Below are positions 22,659 to 34,560 of a DNA stretch of 64,000 nucleotides, piece after piece. The number at the start of each line of letters is the position of its first letter. Within the stretch, counting starts at the first letter, position 1. The stretch comes from Membranipora membranacea. Taxonomy: Eukaryota > Bryozoa > Gymnolaemata > Cheilostomatida > Membraniporidae. The DNA lies in assembly GCA_914767715.1 (NCBI GenBank), contig OU612065.1:37634001-37698000 (forward strand). The letters run 5' to 3'. The translations under genes were made by a program, and so were the position numbers. Below the pieces are notes generated by a model. It made no database searches, was not told where the DNA came from, and saw nothing but the letters and a program-made list of their open reading frames with translations.

Positions 22659-24653
22659 CACTGCGTTTCATACCCAAGAATTGTCTGACAATTCTGTACA
22701 ATTCTAGAATTGTCATAAACTGACCTATATATCATTACCCAACCAGCAACCATTAATGTGTAATTAACCCTGCCTGCTAAATAAATAACTTTCATTATTG
22801 ATATTGTATAGCCATAGTATAGCATAGCATACTTTACAGTTCTAGTCAATATCATACAATCGGATATGCTGTAATGAATAGATATTGCTGTGCAAGGTAG
22901 CATCAAAATCTATATTGCGGGAGACCCAGGTTCAAATCCCCACCGGGGCAAATCTCTTCTTTTCGACAAAATACTTATGTTCAACTCTTCTGTGTTGTAC
23001 CATACCCTACGTTATATTTTGTGCAATCTGTTTATATTGGGAGCAACTGCATAAATAGAATACATCAGCTAAACTATGCTAGCAGAATTATCAGAAAACT
23101 TTGCTACTAATAAAAATGTACAACATCGCTCCCCAGATGAGCGAGGAATTACTTTGTATCAACTGTCCTACATGCCTAAGTGGAGAGAAGTGATATGTGA
23201 ATGAGGCCATATTATCCGCAGAACCACTGACTACTGAAAATATGCTGACTGATGCTAAAAAACTCAAACTTGGTGTCACAGCAAGTAGTATGAGTACTGA
23301 TTATTGGCATAGTCTAAACTACGCCCCTTGTGATTATTGAGAGTGAATGGCTTTCAGCTATTTCTATTTGTTGGCCAAAGATGCTCTGAGCATGGAGTTA
23401 GCTCTGAATGTTATGGTATGTGGGCTGAGGGAGGCAAAGGTAAATCAACTATCGTAAGCCTGGTATATATTCATTACCTGTCTACAAAGGAGCTCTTGAT
23501 GTTATACTATATCATTCTCAGCCATCTCAGTTATATGGTGTACAGGAAGCAATTCTGGCATAGTTCTCTCTCACTCTTGGATGGTAGTCCCCTAGTAGGT
23601 GTTGGCACTAGTACAGATAGTATTAAAATGTTAGACTCGTGGCAACACCGTTTAATGTAATAAATTTTGATCTGTCAGCTTGAGTGCCACAAGCAGGGAG
23701 ATTGGCCAATAACAGGCATAATTACATAACTACCTTGATATCCTTGTTGTCAAAATTTTTAATTGTCCAATTAAGTATAATTAACACTGTTTGTTAATCC
23801 TTCACACACATTCCATTGCACTTGTGACAAGTCATCATGACGGACTTGTGGAATCAGAGAGACAGGAGTCATTGTAAGCTGACCTAACTTCCTGTCTTTT
23901 GCCGCTGATAATGAGTGCCGTGAATTTTTAATTTCGCGAATATTCATTTTTATAATGATGGTTGTTTGGGTGTAAGTGTAATCATGATCATTATTTGACG
24001 GAAGAGTGAGGGGCGGGAAGTTGTAACATTTTATGCAAAATACTAGATAATTGTCCAAATTCCATTTGTCTATTTTTATCAAATTATTTCACCAAACTCT
24101 GCTTCAAAGCTCATCATTGTACAGAGTTATTATGCCAAGAATGAGATTGCCTCGCAAAAAACCTTAAATTCTCTGGCGCCCTTATTCTCCAGTATTTGCA
24201 AAAAGGTTTCATTGATATTCCGCGCTTCTTGGTCAACTTCAAGAGTTGAGCCGGCATTATATGATAATCTGTGTGTTTATCCACAGGGTTGTCCGTTTTT
24301 AAATCTTCTGGTACCTCATAAGTTCTGTGAAGGTCGCCTATGAATGCCAGTGTAAACAAAATTAACATTCTTACTGGCTTATCTTGATTATGACTTCATG
24401 GGTAAATAACTTGGATACCAACAATACATCCAATTATGCTTGGCTAAGATGTTGATGTTAATTGAAAGGTAAACAATTGGCAGATGACACTGTGAGAATC
24501 TTGTTCAAATTCAATAATAAGCTAATCTCATTGAAAATGATCAGACAGATCAAACTGTACACTTTAGCCATTAATTGCATGCATCAAAGAGTTTGGTATG
24601 TTAAAGGTTCTATCAACCTGAAATTCCAATCATTTCAACAAATTCTGGACTCA
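22659..24653 (+). repeat. Left inverted arm of the foldback element
   Basis: Reverse-complementary to 25816-27785 apart from scattered substitutions and an extra 25.8-26.03 kb portion. The 107-codon frame at 23337-23660 is matched by a 100-codon frame at 26967-27269 in the other arm, but substitutions between them are mostly amino-acid changing. Confidence 0.8.
22875..22956 (+). repeat. tRNA-like relic inside the left arm
   Basis: GTGCAAGGTAGCATC (A-box-like) is followed by GGTTCAAATCC (B box) and CCCCACCGGGGC. The matching position in the right arm (about 27510-27570) has a damaged B box. Likely a SINE head or tRNA pseudogene captured by the element. Confidence 0.5.
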
Positions 24654-25691
24654 AATACAAATGTGAAACTAATACAAAATGCATGCCTTGATTTTTCCAA
24701 AACCTTCGATAGGATGCAGCACCCCATACTGATATATAAAATGAATCATCTTGGTTTTAACGCTAATGTCATTGCCTTAGTAGAAAGTTTTTTGGAGTCA
24801 AGACAACAATGTGTAAAATACTGTGATAATTTTTCTGACTACAAACCCATTCAAGTAGGTGCCCCTCAAGGAACCAAACTGGGCCCCATCCTTTGGCTAA
24901 TTTATGTTGATGACTTAAAATCTTTTGATTATGATACAAAATGTATCAAATATGCTGATGATACAACCTTTTATAAGCCTATCATTGATCCATCCACTGA
25001 GAACATATCTGATGCAATACTGTTAGCAAACACCTGGTCTGAGCAAAACAACATGATTTTGAATTCTAGCAAAACTGTGATAATGAATGTAGCTTTTACA
25101 AACAAACCTGCTATGCACCTTGGTATATCCTATGGAGATGATAACCTCTTTATCTCTCCCTCTGAGCTTACCAAGTTTTTAGGCGTATTCATAGACAACA
25201 CACTAACTTTCAGCAATCATGTTGACTATATTATATCTAAATGCTCTCAACGATTATACTTGATGAGACTGCTAAAACGCATGGGTATGGATAGTGATGG
25301 CCTCAGAACCTTCTGTATAGCTAACATTAAGTCTATAATCTCCTACGCCTGCCCTGCATGGTATAATCTATTATCAGACACCGATTAAACACGACTCGAG
25401 AGGATCCAGCGCTCTGCTACTCGGATTGTGCTGCCATTCTCTGACAACTACGAGCAGAGGCTGGACCATCTAGCACTGCCACCCATCACAACATTCCTGC
25501 ACACCACTTGCAGTGAACATTTCACTAGAATAGCTGACAACGATAATCACCCCTTGAACTCTCGTATTAAAATAAACACAAACAGAACATCTGCTCGTAA
25601 CGCAAAAATAGATAAATATAGGCCATCCAAGTGTAGAACAACCAAAAGACAAAATACCTTTTTTGAATTTTATATGCGATTTTTTAACTAA
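24654..25691 (+). pseudogene. LINE reverse transcriptase fragment with one stop codon
   Basis: The frame covers reverse transcriptase motif A (LDFSKTFD), motif B (GAPQGTKLGPILW), the catalytic YADD of motif C (YADDTTFY) and the thumb region (KFLGVFIDNTLTFSNH). A single in-frame TAA at 25386-25388 interrupts it, and the same frame continues to 25691. The frame is also open back to 24462, but 24462-24653 is foldback-arm sequence, not LINE. The endonuclease and N-terminal part of the polymerase are absent, so the copy is dead on arrival. The family resembles CR1/Jockey-type non-LTR elements; a finer assignment needs a database comparison. Confidence 0.85.
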
Positions 25692-25815
25692 TGCAGCTCA
25701 GACTCCTTTTATTTTTATTTTTCCATGTATGTGCTGTACATTCGATGCTATCAACCTATCACAGGATGGATATTAGAATTTAGGCAATAAACAAACTTCA
25801 AACTTCAAACTTCAA
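24654..25815 (+). mobile_element. 5'-truncated LINE nested in the foldback element
   Basis: Homology to the foldback arms stops at about 24653 and resumes at 25816 (CAGATTAGGGGCTTG, matching copy 3 near 11.91 kb), which delimits a 1.16-kb insert. It ends with AATAAA (25786-25791) and a short tandem tail (ACTTCAA)x3, typical of LINEs that end in short repeats rather than poly(A). Compared with copy 3 about 65 bases of host sequence are absent at the left junction. Confidence 0.8.
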
Positions 25816-27785
25816 TTCAGATTAGGGGCTTGCAGGGCCATTACAGCTGTTAAATTTTACAGCGATAAATTATTGCCTGGACAGCCTTTTGGCAGATAAG
25901 CTTTCAAAGCTCTCAGATTATTATTATCGGCTGCATTGATAAATTTGTAATTTACAGTGACCATTGTGTCATTGAATGATAGGCATGTTAGATTTACTCT
26001 TGCTTCTCTCTACCCATATACCATAAAATTCAATTAATGGCTACAATGCACTGTTTAATCTGCCTGATCATTTTCAATGAGATTAGCTTATTGAATTTGA
26101 ACAAGATTCTCACAGTGTCATTTGCCAATTGTTTACCTTTCAATTGACATCAACATCTTAGCCAAGCATAATTTGATGTATTGTTGGTATCCAAGTTATT
26201 TACCCATGAAGTCATAATCAAGATAAGCCAGTCAGAATGTTCATTTTGTTTACACGGGCATTCATAGGCAACCTTCACAGAACTTATAAGGTACCAGTAG
26301 ATTTAAAAATGGACAACCCTGTGGGTAAAGACGCAGATTATCATATAATGCTGGCTCAACTCTTGAAGTTGACCAAGAAGCGCGGAAAATCAATGAAACC
26401 TTTTTGCAAATACTAGAGAATAAGGGCGCCTGAGAATTTAAGGTTTTTTTGCGAGGCAATCTCATTCTTGACATAATAACTATGTACAATGATGAGCTTT
26501 GAAGCAGAGTTTGTTGAAATAAGTTGATGAAAATATACAAATGGAATTTTGTCAATTATCTAGTATTTTGCATAAAATGTTACAACATCCCGCCCCTCAC
26601 TCTTCTGACAAAGAATGATCATGATTGCAATTACACCCAAACAACCATCATTATAAAAATGAATATTCGCAAAATTTAAAACTAACTGCATTCATTATCA
26701 GCAGCAAAAGACAGGAAGTTAGGTCAGCTTACAATGACTCCTGTCTCTCTGATTCCACAAGTGTGTCATGATGACTTGTTACAAGTGCAATGGAATGTGT
26801 ATGAAGGATTAACAAACAGTGTTAATTATACTTAATTGTACAATTAAAAATTTTGACAACAAGGATATCAAGGTAATTATGTAATTATGCCTGTTATTGG
26901 CTATCCTCCCTGCTTGTGGCACTCAAGCTGACAGATTAAAATTTATTACTTTAAACGGTGTTGCCACTAGTCTAACATTTTAATACCATCTGTACTAGTG
27001 CCAACACCTACTAGGGAACTACCATCCAAGAGTGAGAGAGAAATATGCCAAAATTGCTTCCTGTACACCGTATAACTGAGATGGCTGAGAATTATATAGT
27101 ATAACATCAAGAGCTCCTTTGTAGACAGGTAATGAATATATACCAGGCTTACAATAGTTGATTTACCTTTGCCACTTTCAGTCCACATACCATAACATTC
27201 AGAGGTAACTCCATGCTCAGAGCATCTTTGGCCAACAAATAGAAATAGCTGAAAGCCATTCACTCTCAATAATCACAAGGAGCGTAGTTTAGACTATGCC
27301 AATAATCAGTACTCATACTACTTGCTGTGACACCAAGTTTGAGTTTTTTTAGCATCAGTCAGCATATTTTCAGTAGTCAGTGGTTCTGTGGATAATATGG
27401 CCTGATTCACATATCACTTCTCTCCACTTAGGCATATAGGACAGTTGATACAAAGTAATTCCTCGCTCATCTGGGGAGCGATGTTGTACATTTTTATTAG
27501 TAGCAAAGTTCTGATCTGAACCTGGGCCTCCCGCAATATAGATTTTGATGCTACCTTGCACAGCAATATCTATTCATTACAGCATATCCAATTGTATGAT
27601 ATTGACTAGAACTGTAAAGGCTTATACTATGGCTATACAATATCAATAATGAAAGTAATTTATTTAGAAGGCAGGGTTATAAACACAATAATGGTTGCTG
27701 GTTGGGTAATGATAAATAGGTCAGTTTCTGACAATTCTAGAATTGTACAGAATTGTCAGACAATTCTTGGGTATGAAACGCAGTG
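25816..27785 (-). repeat. Right inverted arm of the foldback element
   Basis: Mirror of 22659-24653. Its end sequence (ATGAAACGCAGTG) is the inverted counterpart of the left terminus. Confidence 0.8.
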
Positions 27786-27788
27786 CAA

Positions 27789-29190
27789 AGTTTTTAGAAC
27801 TACCCACCAAAATATTTTTTTTATGTCAATTGGCTTAGGACCTGAACTGTGACCTATCCTCCATTTATCAGATTGAGAGTGTTCATAAACTCTCAGATGC
27901 TAATGCTGTGTACCGGAAATGGCAAGGTTAGCAGTTCCATTAACTTGCATTCAGTATGTCACAGCATTAAGGCAACATCTGAAAAGTCTGAAATGCTCAA
28001 TTCAATTCAATTTATATGGTTGTAAAACAAACTGTTTTAACAGGAAGAAAGAAATAGAGCTTGGTTATCAACAAATTATAATTATTTCATTGTGATTGAC
28101 AGTAACATTGACAATTTCGCTGAACAGCATAAATCAGTCAGTATGATATGCTCACATTTCCCATCATAGAATGATAGGGTATTTCTTGCTCTGGTAACTG
28201 GATGGCACATACAGACAAAAATAAACCATTTTTGTCTAGGCTTCATAAGCAAACCATTGTGATAGTCCGTGACATCCTTGTTGTCAGGTTTCTGGAAGCG
28301 TAGGGCTAATGATGGTGATTATTTGCTGACAGAAATAAACTTCCCTTCCAAACTGTCAATACTACTTATGTTCATCATAGGAGGCTGAGTAATAGAATTA
28401 TAATAGATCATACTTTTGTTTAGATTTGAGGTTGAGGTAGTCACCCTGATCCTGTGATCGACAGCTCCATGGGCATTATTGGATCATAAAAGTGCATGCG
28501 GATGTGTTTGTTGCACAATAAGTTGTTGAGATTCTTTAGTGACAAGGCTAACAACATGGTTTCTTCCGTTTCTTGCATAAGGGACTGAAATATGTAAAAT
28601 TAGCAAGTACTTTCAATCTTAATCCAATGAAAAATAACGCCTTCTGCTTGTGCAAATCCTGTTAGATTTTTGGTGATGTGAGGCTAAGGATATGGGTTGC
28701 TTTTATTTTATATACGCATGCATTTATTACGAGCACAAGAGTGATGTTTTGTGGATAATATAGTTTCTTTACAAAACGTTTATTGAAATTATTTAAAACA
28801 ATTATAATAAGCATTGTTCATTTGGTAAAATATTGAAAGAAAATTAGCAACAAAATTGTTGTTGTGAATTTGTTCTTTCACATTATAGTCTTACATATGA
28901 AACTTTGAATGTAGTTCAGATAAAAAAGTGTACATTTCGACTCTCTTTGTTGATCATATTGCATATGCTGCATTACAGCATGACCTTTGAGAATAATCCC
29001 TATTGCAGGATTCGTCATTGTTACAATAACTGTGACTGAAAAAAATGACAGATTGATTGTGTAAGGAGTAATTGCAGCGCAAGAGTTTCATTAGGAAGCT
29101 AGTGAGTCTCATAAAATAATCACATTACAAGTTACTTTCTACAAATTTACCGCTATTTGTAAGTACTTGAAAAAGTTCTTGGTACAACAG
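27789..29190. repeat. Module continuation after the transposon
   Basis: 27.79-28.6 kb continues the module as at 44.12-44.87 kb (TTGGCTTAGGACCTGAACTG, GTCACAGCATTAAGGCAAC). From about 28.6 to 29.19 kb the sequence is unique; no gene was seen. Confidence 0.65.
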
Positions 29191-29200
29191 GCGCATCGGA

Positions 29201-30520
29201 GGTGATTTCAATAGACTGCCATTAAATTACCAACATGATACCCAATAGGGACTATCAAATGTTGATAATTTTAGCACTTGCGGAGATGCCATGTTAGACC
29301 TCATTCTGACTCACATTCCATCATACAGATACTGTGACAAACTGGCCCCGATCGGCAACAATGACAACCGTTGTTTGTTGCTGCGGGGAGAATGGAATAT
29401 ACCAAGCCACAATATCAGAAGACAAAAGATGCTTGTCACCCACCTTATGATTTTAAAGGGATAAGCTGAACAGTCTTGGTCCCCGGTACTAAACACTCAG
29501 GATATAAACAGCAAAGTTCATTTCATGCTGCTATATATAAGATTCTTGACAATCATTGCCCTGTTAAAACCACCAAAGTTCGGGTTGGTAAACATAAAAT
29601 TTTTCCAATTCAATCATTACAATTTATGGCTTCATCCTAACATCCTAACATCCTGCGTGGTTCATTTGAGTACGAGCAGTTACTGAGGTCGCCCGAAATT
29701 TTCCAGATGAAACACCTCAGCTCTTTACATATGTGAAAAGCAGCGATATATGATCCACATCATGTTTGTTATTGCAGCCAAACATCGAAATTGGAACCAA
29801 ATTAGTATTACTTGACCTCCTAAAGAAGGCAACATTTACACTCAGTGTGCATGAGTTAATTGAACATTTGCATTAACAGTTAGCTGGGAGTGGACATAGT
29901 GCTATGGGTAGGTTATTCCATCATGGTAGTGTCAGGAAGAAAATCCTACCTCAAATGCTCCTGTGGAACTGAACTGGTGTAGAAAAAAGCAAATAATATC
30001 AATGTCTCTCTCAAGGTATGATAAATGAACATGACAGTTTGTAACATGTCAATCCACTAGTTGACTGGTAGGTAACAAGTTGAAGAGGCTGTCATCAAAT
30101 AATGATCATGCCTCAAATGCATGAGCCCAAAAATGTGTTTAATTGTTGAATCAAATAGTTGTAAGTATATTGGAAAGGCCATCAGGTGATTGAGGGTATT
30201 TATAGATTACACCAGAGGAAATGGAAAAGAGCCCATCAAATATCTTTATTTCTCTAGCAGGTTGTGACAGCCGGTAATCACTATGCACAAGAGGAATGCA
30301 GACATCTTAGCCACCTATATTAAAAAGAAGCAAAGAATCAGACAATGCTTACTTTGGTATGAATAGACTAACAAATGGCACAATTGCATAGTCATCAGCC
30401 GTAGGGTGCTTCCTATAGCTGATGATCAACTTCAGAGAGGTGTTCAAATATCTTGGAGTGTCAAATTTGATATTATCACATCCAATGTCATTTTGAATCC
30501 TTGTTTTATAGATACTTTAG
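29201..30520 (+). pseudogene. Decayed LINE: endonuclease C-terminus, linker, RT trace
   Basis: A frame from 29201 begins GDFN, a hallmark of the apurinic endonuclease of non-LTR elements. It has a stop (TAG), then MLDLILTHIPSYRYCDKLAP and IGNNDN, corresponding to the usual LDLILTN and GxSDH motifs, to TAA at 29462. The next piece (about 29500-29640, in another frame) includes IYKILDNHCPVKTTKVRV, resembling the endonuclease-RT linker. Near 30430 a fragment reads FREVFKYLGVSNL, like the RT thumb. Frameshifts and stops throughout mark an old relic. It lies just upstream of gene B1. Confidence 0.65.
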
Positions 30521-30803
30521 CGTTTAGTTTCCGGGTAGTGTGACAATAGTGTGGTCAATGATGGATCATGCGCTAAATACTGTGGGTGGTACATAAATTA
30601 ACAACAATTCAATCTCATTTTGTTATACAATTTGAAGTGGTTTTTTGTCATTAAGCCAACCAGCAGAGGACAACAGGATGCATACGTTCTACCAGGCACA
30701 ACTCAATACTGATATGATGATCATTGCTTTTTTCCTCCTGATTTATTTTAGAAGATGGAAGTAAACGGAACTATCTCCGGCCATTATGATGGTGGGCTTT
30801 CAG

Positions 30804-30877
30804 TATAAAAGGACAACATTTGCAAATTAAACCATTCCACACATTGTCCTTCCATCAAGTAGTAACAAAAAATACTG
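30804..30877 (+). promoter_or_regulatory. TATA box and non-coding exon 1 of gene B1
   Basis: TATAAAAG at 30804-30811. Expected transcription start is near 30835; exon 1 ends at 30877 (ATACTG|GTAAGT). Intron 30878-31021 ends TTCGTAG three bases before the ATG. The block AGTATAAAAGGACA is identical in B2, and the stretch upstream (GGAAGT.AACG.AAC...CT.GGCCA) is conserved too. Confidence 0.75.
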
Positions 30878-31024
30878 GTAAGTTTTCATGTAGAACAAAA
30901 ATATATTATTTGCAGTCTGATAGTGGTGATATCGAAACTTTTTCACAGTAAGCACAACAATGTTTGATATAATTATAGTGAAAAGAAACCTCTTTATCAT
31001 GTTCTTTTTTTGCATTCGTAGAAG

Positions 31025-31766
31025 ATGAACAAGCTGATCACAATCTTTGCTCTTGCTGCCGTAATCGGTGAGTATCAATTATTGATTAAATTATCATTAA
31101 TAATTATTAGTGGAGCTTAAAATAGACCGGATGCCTTTAAGAGTAAAATAGTAAAGCTATACAGAGCTCATTTATGACTAGCAGAACTTAAAGGCTGTGG
31201 ACCATCTCAGGTTATTTGTAAATTTTATAGGTTTCTGAAACCCTGATTAAACAAATTTCAGCTTCATGTTGACCATATAGTCATCCTAGCTTGAATTTAT
31301 AGTTATCTATGCTTGAATCATGTTTCATTAAATCACTTAGGCCTGGCTGTAGCTGGAGGATACTCATCTTCAGGTGGAAAAAGCGGTAAAGGTGGACACA
31401 GCGGTAAAGGTGGAAGTGGAGGTAAGGAAACGCTTTGTTAAAAATAAGTAATTTTGCTTTTTACTTTGGCCACTCTCCACCATCTTTAAGAAAATACTGC
31501 AAAGATGGCAGGTTTAGCCATATGTTCAAAAATCATTGTTAGTTCACAACTCATATTACTTTTAAAAAAATTATTGTCACATGTTTAGCTTTTTTTTATT
31601 CAAATTAACAGGCAGTTCCATTAGCGTCAACATACCAGATGTAAAAATCCCTGATGTGAAGATTCCAGATGTGAGGGTAACTGTACCAAAAGTCAAAGTA
31701 ACAGTACCAAAGGTGAAAGTCAGTGTCTCCAACCCCAAGCCAGCACCAAAGGCAAGCTACAGCTAA
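31025..31766 (+). CDS. Family B secreted repeat protein, copy B1
   Basis: Coding exons 31025-31067, 31341-31421 and 31612-31766 join in frame (both introns phase 1, GT-AG) into 92 residues. Residues 1-19 are a signal peptide (MNKLITIFALAAVIGLAVA); 20-44 are Gly/Ser/Lys-rich with GKSGKGGHSGKGG; 49-63 are three IPDV(K/R) units; 64-77 are two VTVPKVK units; the tail is NPKPAPKASYS. No cysteine; strongly basic. Alternating hydrophobic and polar residues suggest beta-strands or sheet-stacking. The motif flavour recalls AHNAK-type repeats, but size and secretion differ, so I do not claim homology. A further intron starts one base after the stop (31768-31915). An inverted paralogue is B2 at 56365-57467, differing at five residues. 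Inferred role: extracellular structural or adhesive peptide. Confidence 0.88.
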
Positions 31767-31767
31767 G

Positions 31768-31915
31768 GTAAGCAAAACTCAGTTTACAAGTTATTGATTG
31801 CTCGTGTTGTGTTCATTTATACATTATAAACCAAAAACGCAGTAGTCTTTAATCATTCAAAACGCTTATAGAATATGTGAATACTCATGCCCATTTATAC
31901 TTTCGTTCAATTCAG
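31768..31915 (+). other. 3' UTR intron one base after the B1 stop
   Basis: TAAG|GTAAGC donor and TTCAG acceptor (31911-31915), with exon 5 beginning GTTGTGGCC. The same arrangement is kept in B2. Confidence 0.75.
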
Positions 31916-32065
31916 GTTGTGGCCATAACGACAGAATGATGATGTGTCTCTGATGCTCAGTTACTACTCTAAGTGGACAGCATTTCCCTCTGTTTCTCTG
32001 AAAACTATATCAGCTGATAACTATGACAACTAAGAATAAGATGATTCCCTTTTATAAAATAATTC

Positions 32066-32071
32066 AATAAA
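32066..32071 (+). terminator. Poly(A) signal of gene B1
   Basis: AATAAA about 150 bases into the last exon; mirrored in B2 at 56060-56065. Confidence 0.75.
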
Positions 32072-34560
32072 ACTAGTAATAAAATGTAATTGACAAATGC
32101 ACCAACCTATGTTTGTGTATTTTTAAATTTCATGTCAATATCCACGACTCTCATCATAAGGCTCCAAAGTGAGTTATGATTTTATTGAGAGGACTAACAT
32201 TATTGGATAGGTATATCCTGCTAGCTAACACAGCATATAAACGGCATGTGGATCTGCTACTGCTATAATCCAAACAATATGAACAACTATTAGATGATTT
32301 AAAGTAAAGTGAATCGTGCTTTATCAAAACAGTGTATATTGCATCATTGAAAGAAAGTCCAAAAATAATACAACTGTCCAAGATATTCAATTTAAGAATT
32401 GGTCATCAATCGAGGTCTGAAAAATTTGGCATTAGTCCTTAATTTCCAGAGCCCTGACTCAAACACGCCATTCACTTTAAAGTTAGAATATACATCAATG
32501 AACAATTGACTGCTCAGTGGCTTTGACAACAAAACATCCTAAACACCATACGGGGAGATTAATTGCAACGGATATCCCTGCAAGGAATATATCCATGACC
32601 TCTCTGGAATCATTACGATGATTGTTATTTTGTATTGAAAAACTTGAAATTAACAGTGAAATTTATTATTATTAAACATCACGTTTGTTTGTATTGACAG
32701 CAGTCTTTAAGTTTACAGGGTCAGTTTTGCTGTCAATGAATTTGAGAGTCCTGAGAGAATTTGAGATATCATGACACACTTAATCAGCCTCAGCCAGGAA
32801 ACATGAAAGCTCAATATACTATGTTAACTATTTATTTGTGTGTCTGATATAATTTTTATTTTCGTTACCAAATGTGATAATTAAAAAATCGCAATTGATG
32901 TGACATAAAAGATGGTGAGATTTTCTCTTTTAAGAAACTTTGGATCTGCAAACTCAATCTCCCGGATCAAGGAAACATTCTGTTCGAGCTAGTTAACTAG
33001 TTGATAGAAGGCAACAAAAAGAACAGGAAGTTAAGAAGAAGTAGCCTACTCTCAATCATAAGTTTCAATAGTTTTTCCAGTATAATTGCAATGCGTTCAA
33101 AATTTTTCCACCATAAGTGAGGGGATCATAAATTCCATCATAGGAGATGGCAGCGATTTTAACAGCAAGAGAGATTTATGCAGGAAATTATAATATCCGT
33201 ACTAGCTCTGCTTGACTGGACTACCTCTGCCCTAGTCCCCTGACTTCAGTGAGATTATAACTTTTCAAAGTCATTATGTGTACGCTCTTACCGGAAGATG
33301 ATGTTTTTCTTTTTCGTCACAGTGTTGAGAATATCTGGGAGTGGCAAATTTAGTATTATTACTTAGTGTATCTTTTGTAAGTATCCTTGTATTATGAGAG
33401 CTTTTTACACTTAGCTCAAAGGGTAATCAACTGCCACATAACATACATTGCCAGCCAATCAGTATCAGTCCGCACTTGAATTTGCATCTCATCATACAGG
33501 ATAAAATGCATCGACATATCTTGAAACATATCGCTAATAGGTTGTGGCTATGAAGACAGAGTGCTGAGTAGTTTATTTTTGGCTAAGCGTATCTATCCTA
33601 TTCCTCAACCAAGGTACATTGAACCTGATAACATAATATAATATTAATTGAAATGATTGGTCTCATACTATACTTTAAATTAATAATCTTCTAGTTCTCT
33701 ACAACACCATTAGTTGTAAGACAGAGATTCAAAGGCCAGGATACGGGTTAAAAAAATCTATTGATGACATGGCAGCTACCAACACCATTTAAAAGTAGGC
33801 TGAATATTAGGTTTAGAGTACAACCTCTCAGTTTTGGACATTTTGACATAGAAAACCTGATGATGACTTGACATGACAGTTAGCAGTAAAAAACAGAGCA
33901 TCGAAGCCTTTGAAATGGGTTCAAGGGGTCAACTGAAAGTTCAGAATACCTCCGAAAGGGTATTGGTCTGAAACATTAGGAATTGACTCCCTTACTTCTT
34001 AGTTCCCTGATTCAATCTTCACCTTCAAATTAAAGGCGCTAGATACGGTGGTCAACAATCAACTCCTTATTTCATTACAGCTACAGCCTTCATCCCCACA
34101 AGAATTGACATACAAATCCGGTTACGTTGTTGGAATCTTTATATAGATTTATTTATCTTTACTCCCGTAGTACACCCAAGCTTCTCACCATAATTTTTTG
34201 CTTATAACTGCTATGCTACTTAGTCAATCACCTTCTCAATTTCACATTATATCCACCAATGTCTTAAATTACTAACACATTTGAGTGTCAATTAGAAATG
34301 GATTGATGCTACGAAAATAAAAGTCTTGCAGTCAGAAAGTGAGCATTGGCGGTTTGTGGCAACACCACATTTAACTTTCTGTGATTTAAGCACCAATCTG
34401 AAATGATCTTCTTTGACATACCAAACAAAAACTAAATATAATATACTCGATAAGGTAATGATATCTGAAGAGCAACTCTGAGTCTAGAAATTATATTCAC
34501 TGTGAGTGCAAATGAGGCAAGCATCGAACTTTTATACCGGCGATCACTTCTACACAGGCT

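Larger units (their letters stand above)
22659..27785. mobile_element. 5.1-kb CACTG foldback transposon with 3-bp TSD
   Basis: Termini are CACTGCGTTTCATACCC and its inverted counterpart, and the inverted arms run for almost 2 kb each. A CAA flanks each end (22656-22658, 27786-27788), and the sister module at about 44.11 kb has a single CCAAGTTTT with no insert. CACTG/A ends with 3-bp duplications are known for the CMC (EnSpm/CACTA) superfamily. No transposase is encoded, so it is non-autonomous. Just inside each end are nested palindromes (AATTGTCTGACAATT, AATTCTAGAATT). A LINE is nested in the centre. Confidence 0.8.
30700..34560 (+). repeat. Inverted-duplication arm 1 containing B1
   Basis: Reverse-complementary to about 54.07-57.80 kb across gene B1, its introns and some 2.5 kb downstream; shared landmarks are CTAGTTGATAGAAGGCAAC (33.00/55.13 kb), GACATCATGTTTTTC-like blocks (33.3/54.83 kb) and CTGCAAGAC (34.33/54.53 kb). 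32.1-34.6 kb holds no gene; the frame at 32154-32390 is simply mirrored at 55744-55980. Confidence 0.8.

Noticed and set aside
23337-23660. A ~100-codon frame shared by all three foldback copies (also 26967-27269 and 13329-13667)
   Set aside because: Between the two arms of the 5.1-kb element, amino-acid-changing differences clearly outnumber silent ones by eye, and one end differs by a stop. No known transposase motif.
24462-24653. N-terminal extension of the LINE RT protein
   Set aside because: The same DNA is present in the mirrored foldback arm (26.05-26.24 kb) and in copy 3 without a LINE, so it is host-element sequence that happens to be open in frame.
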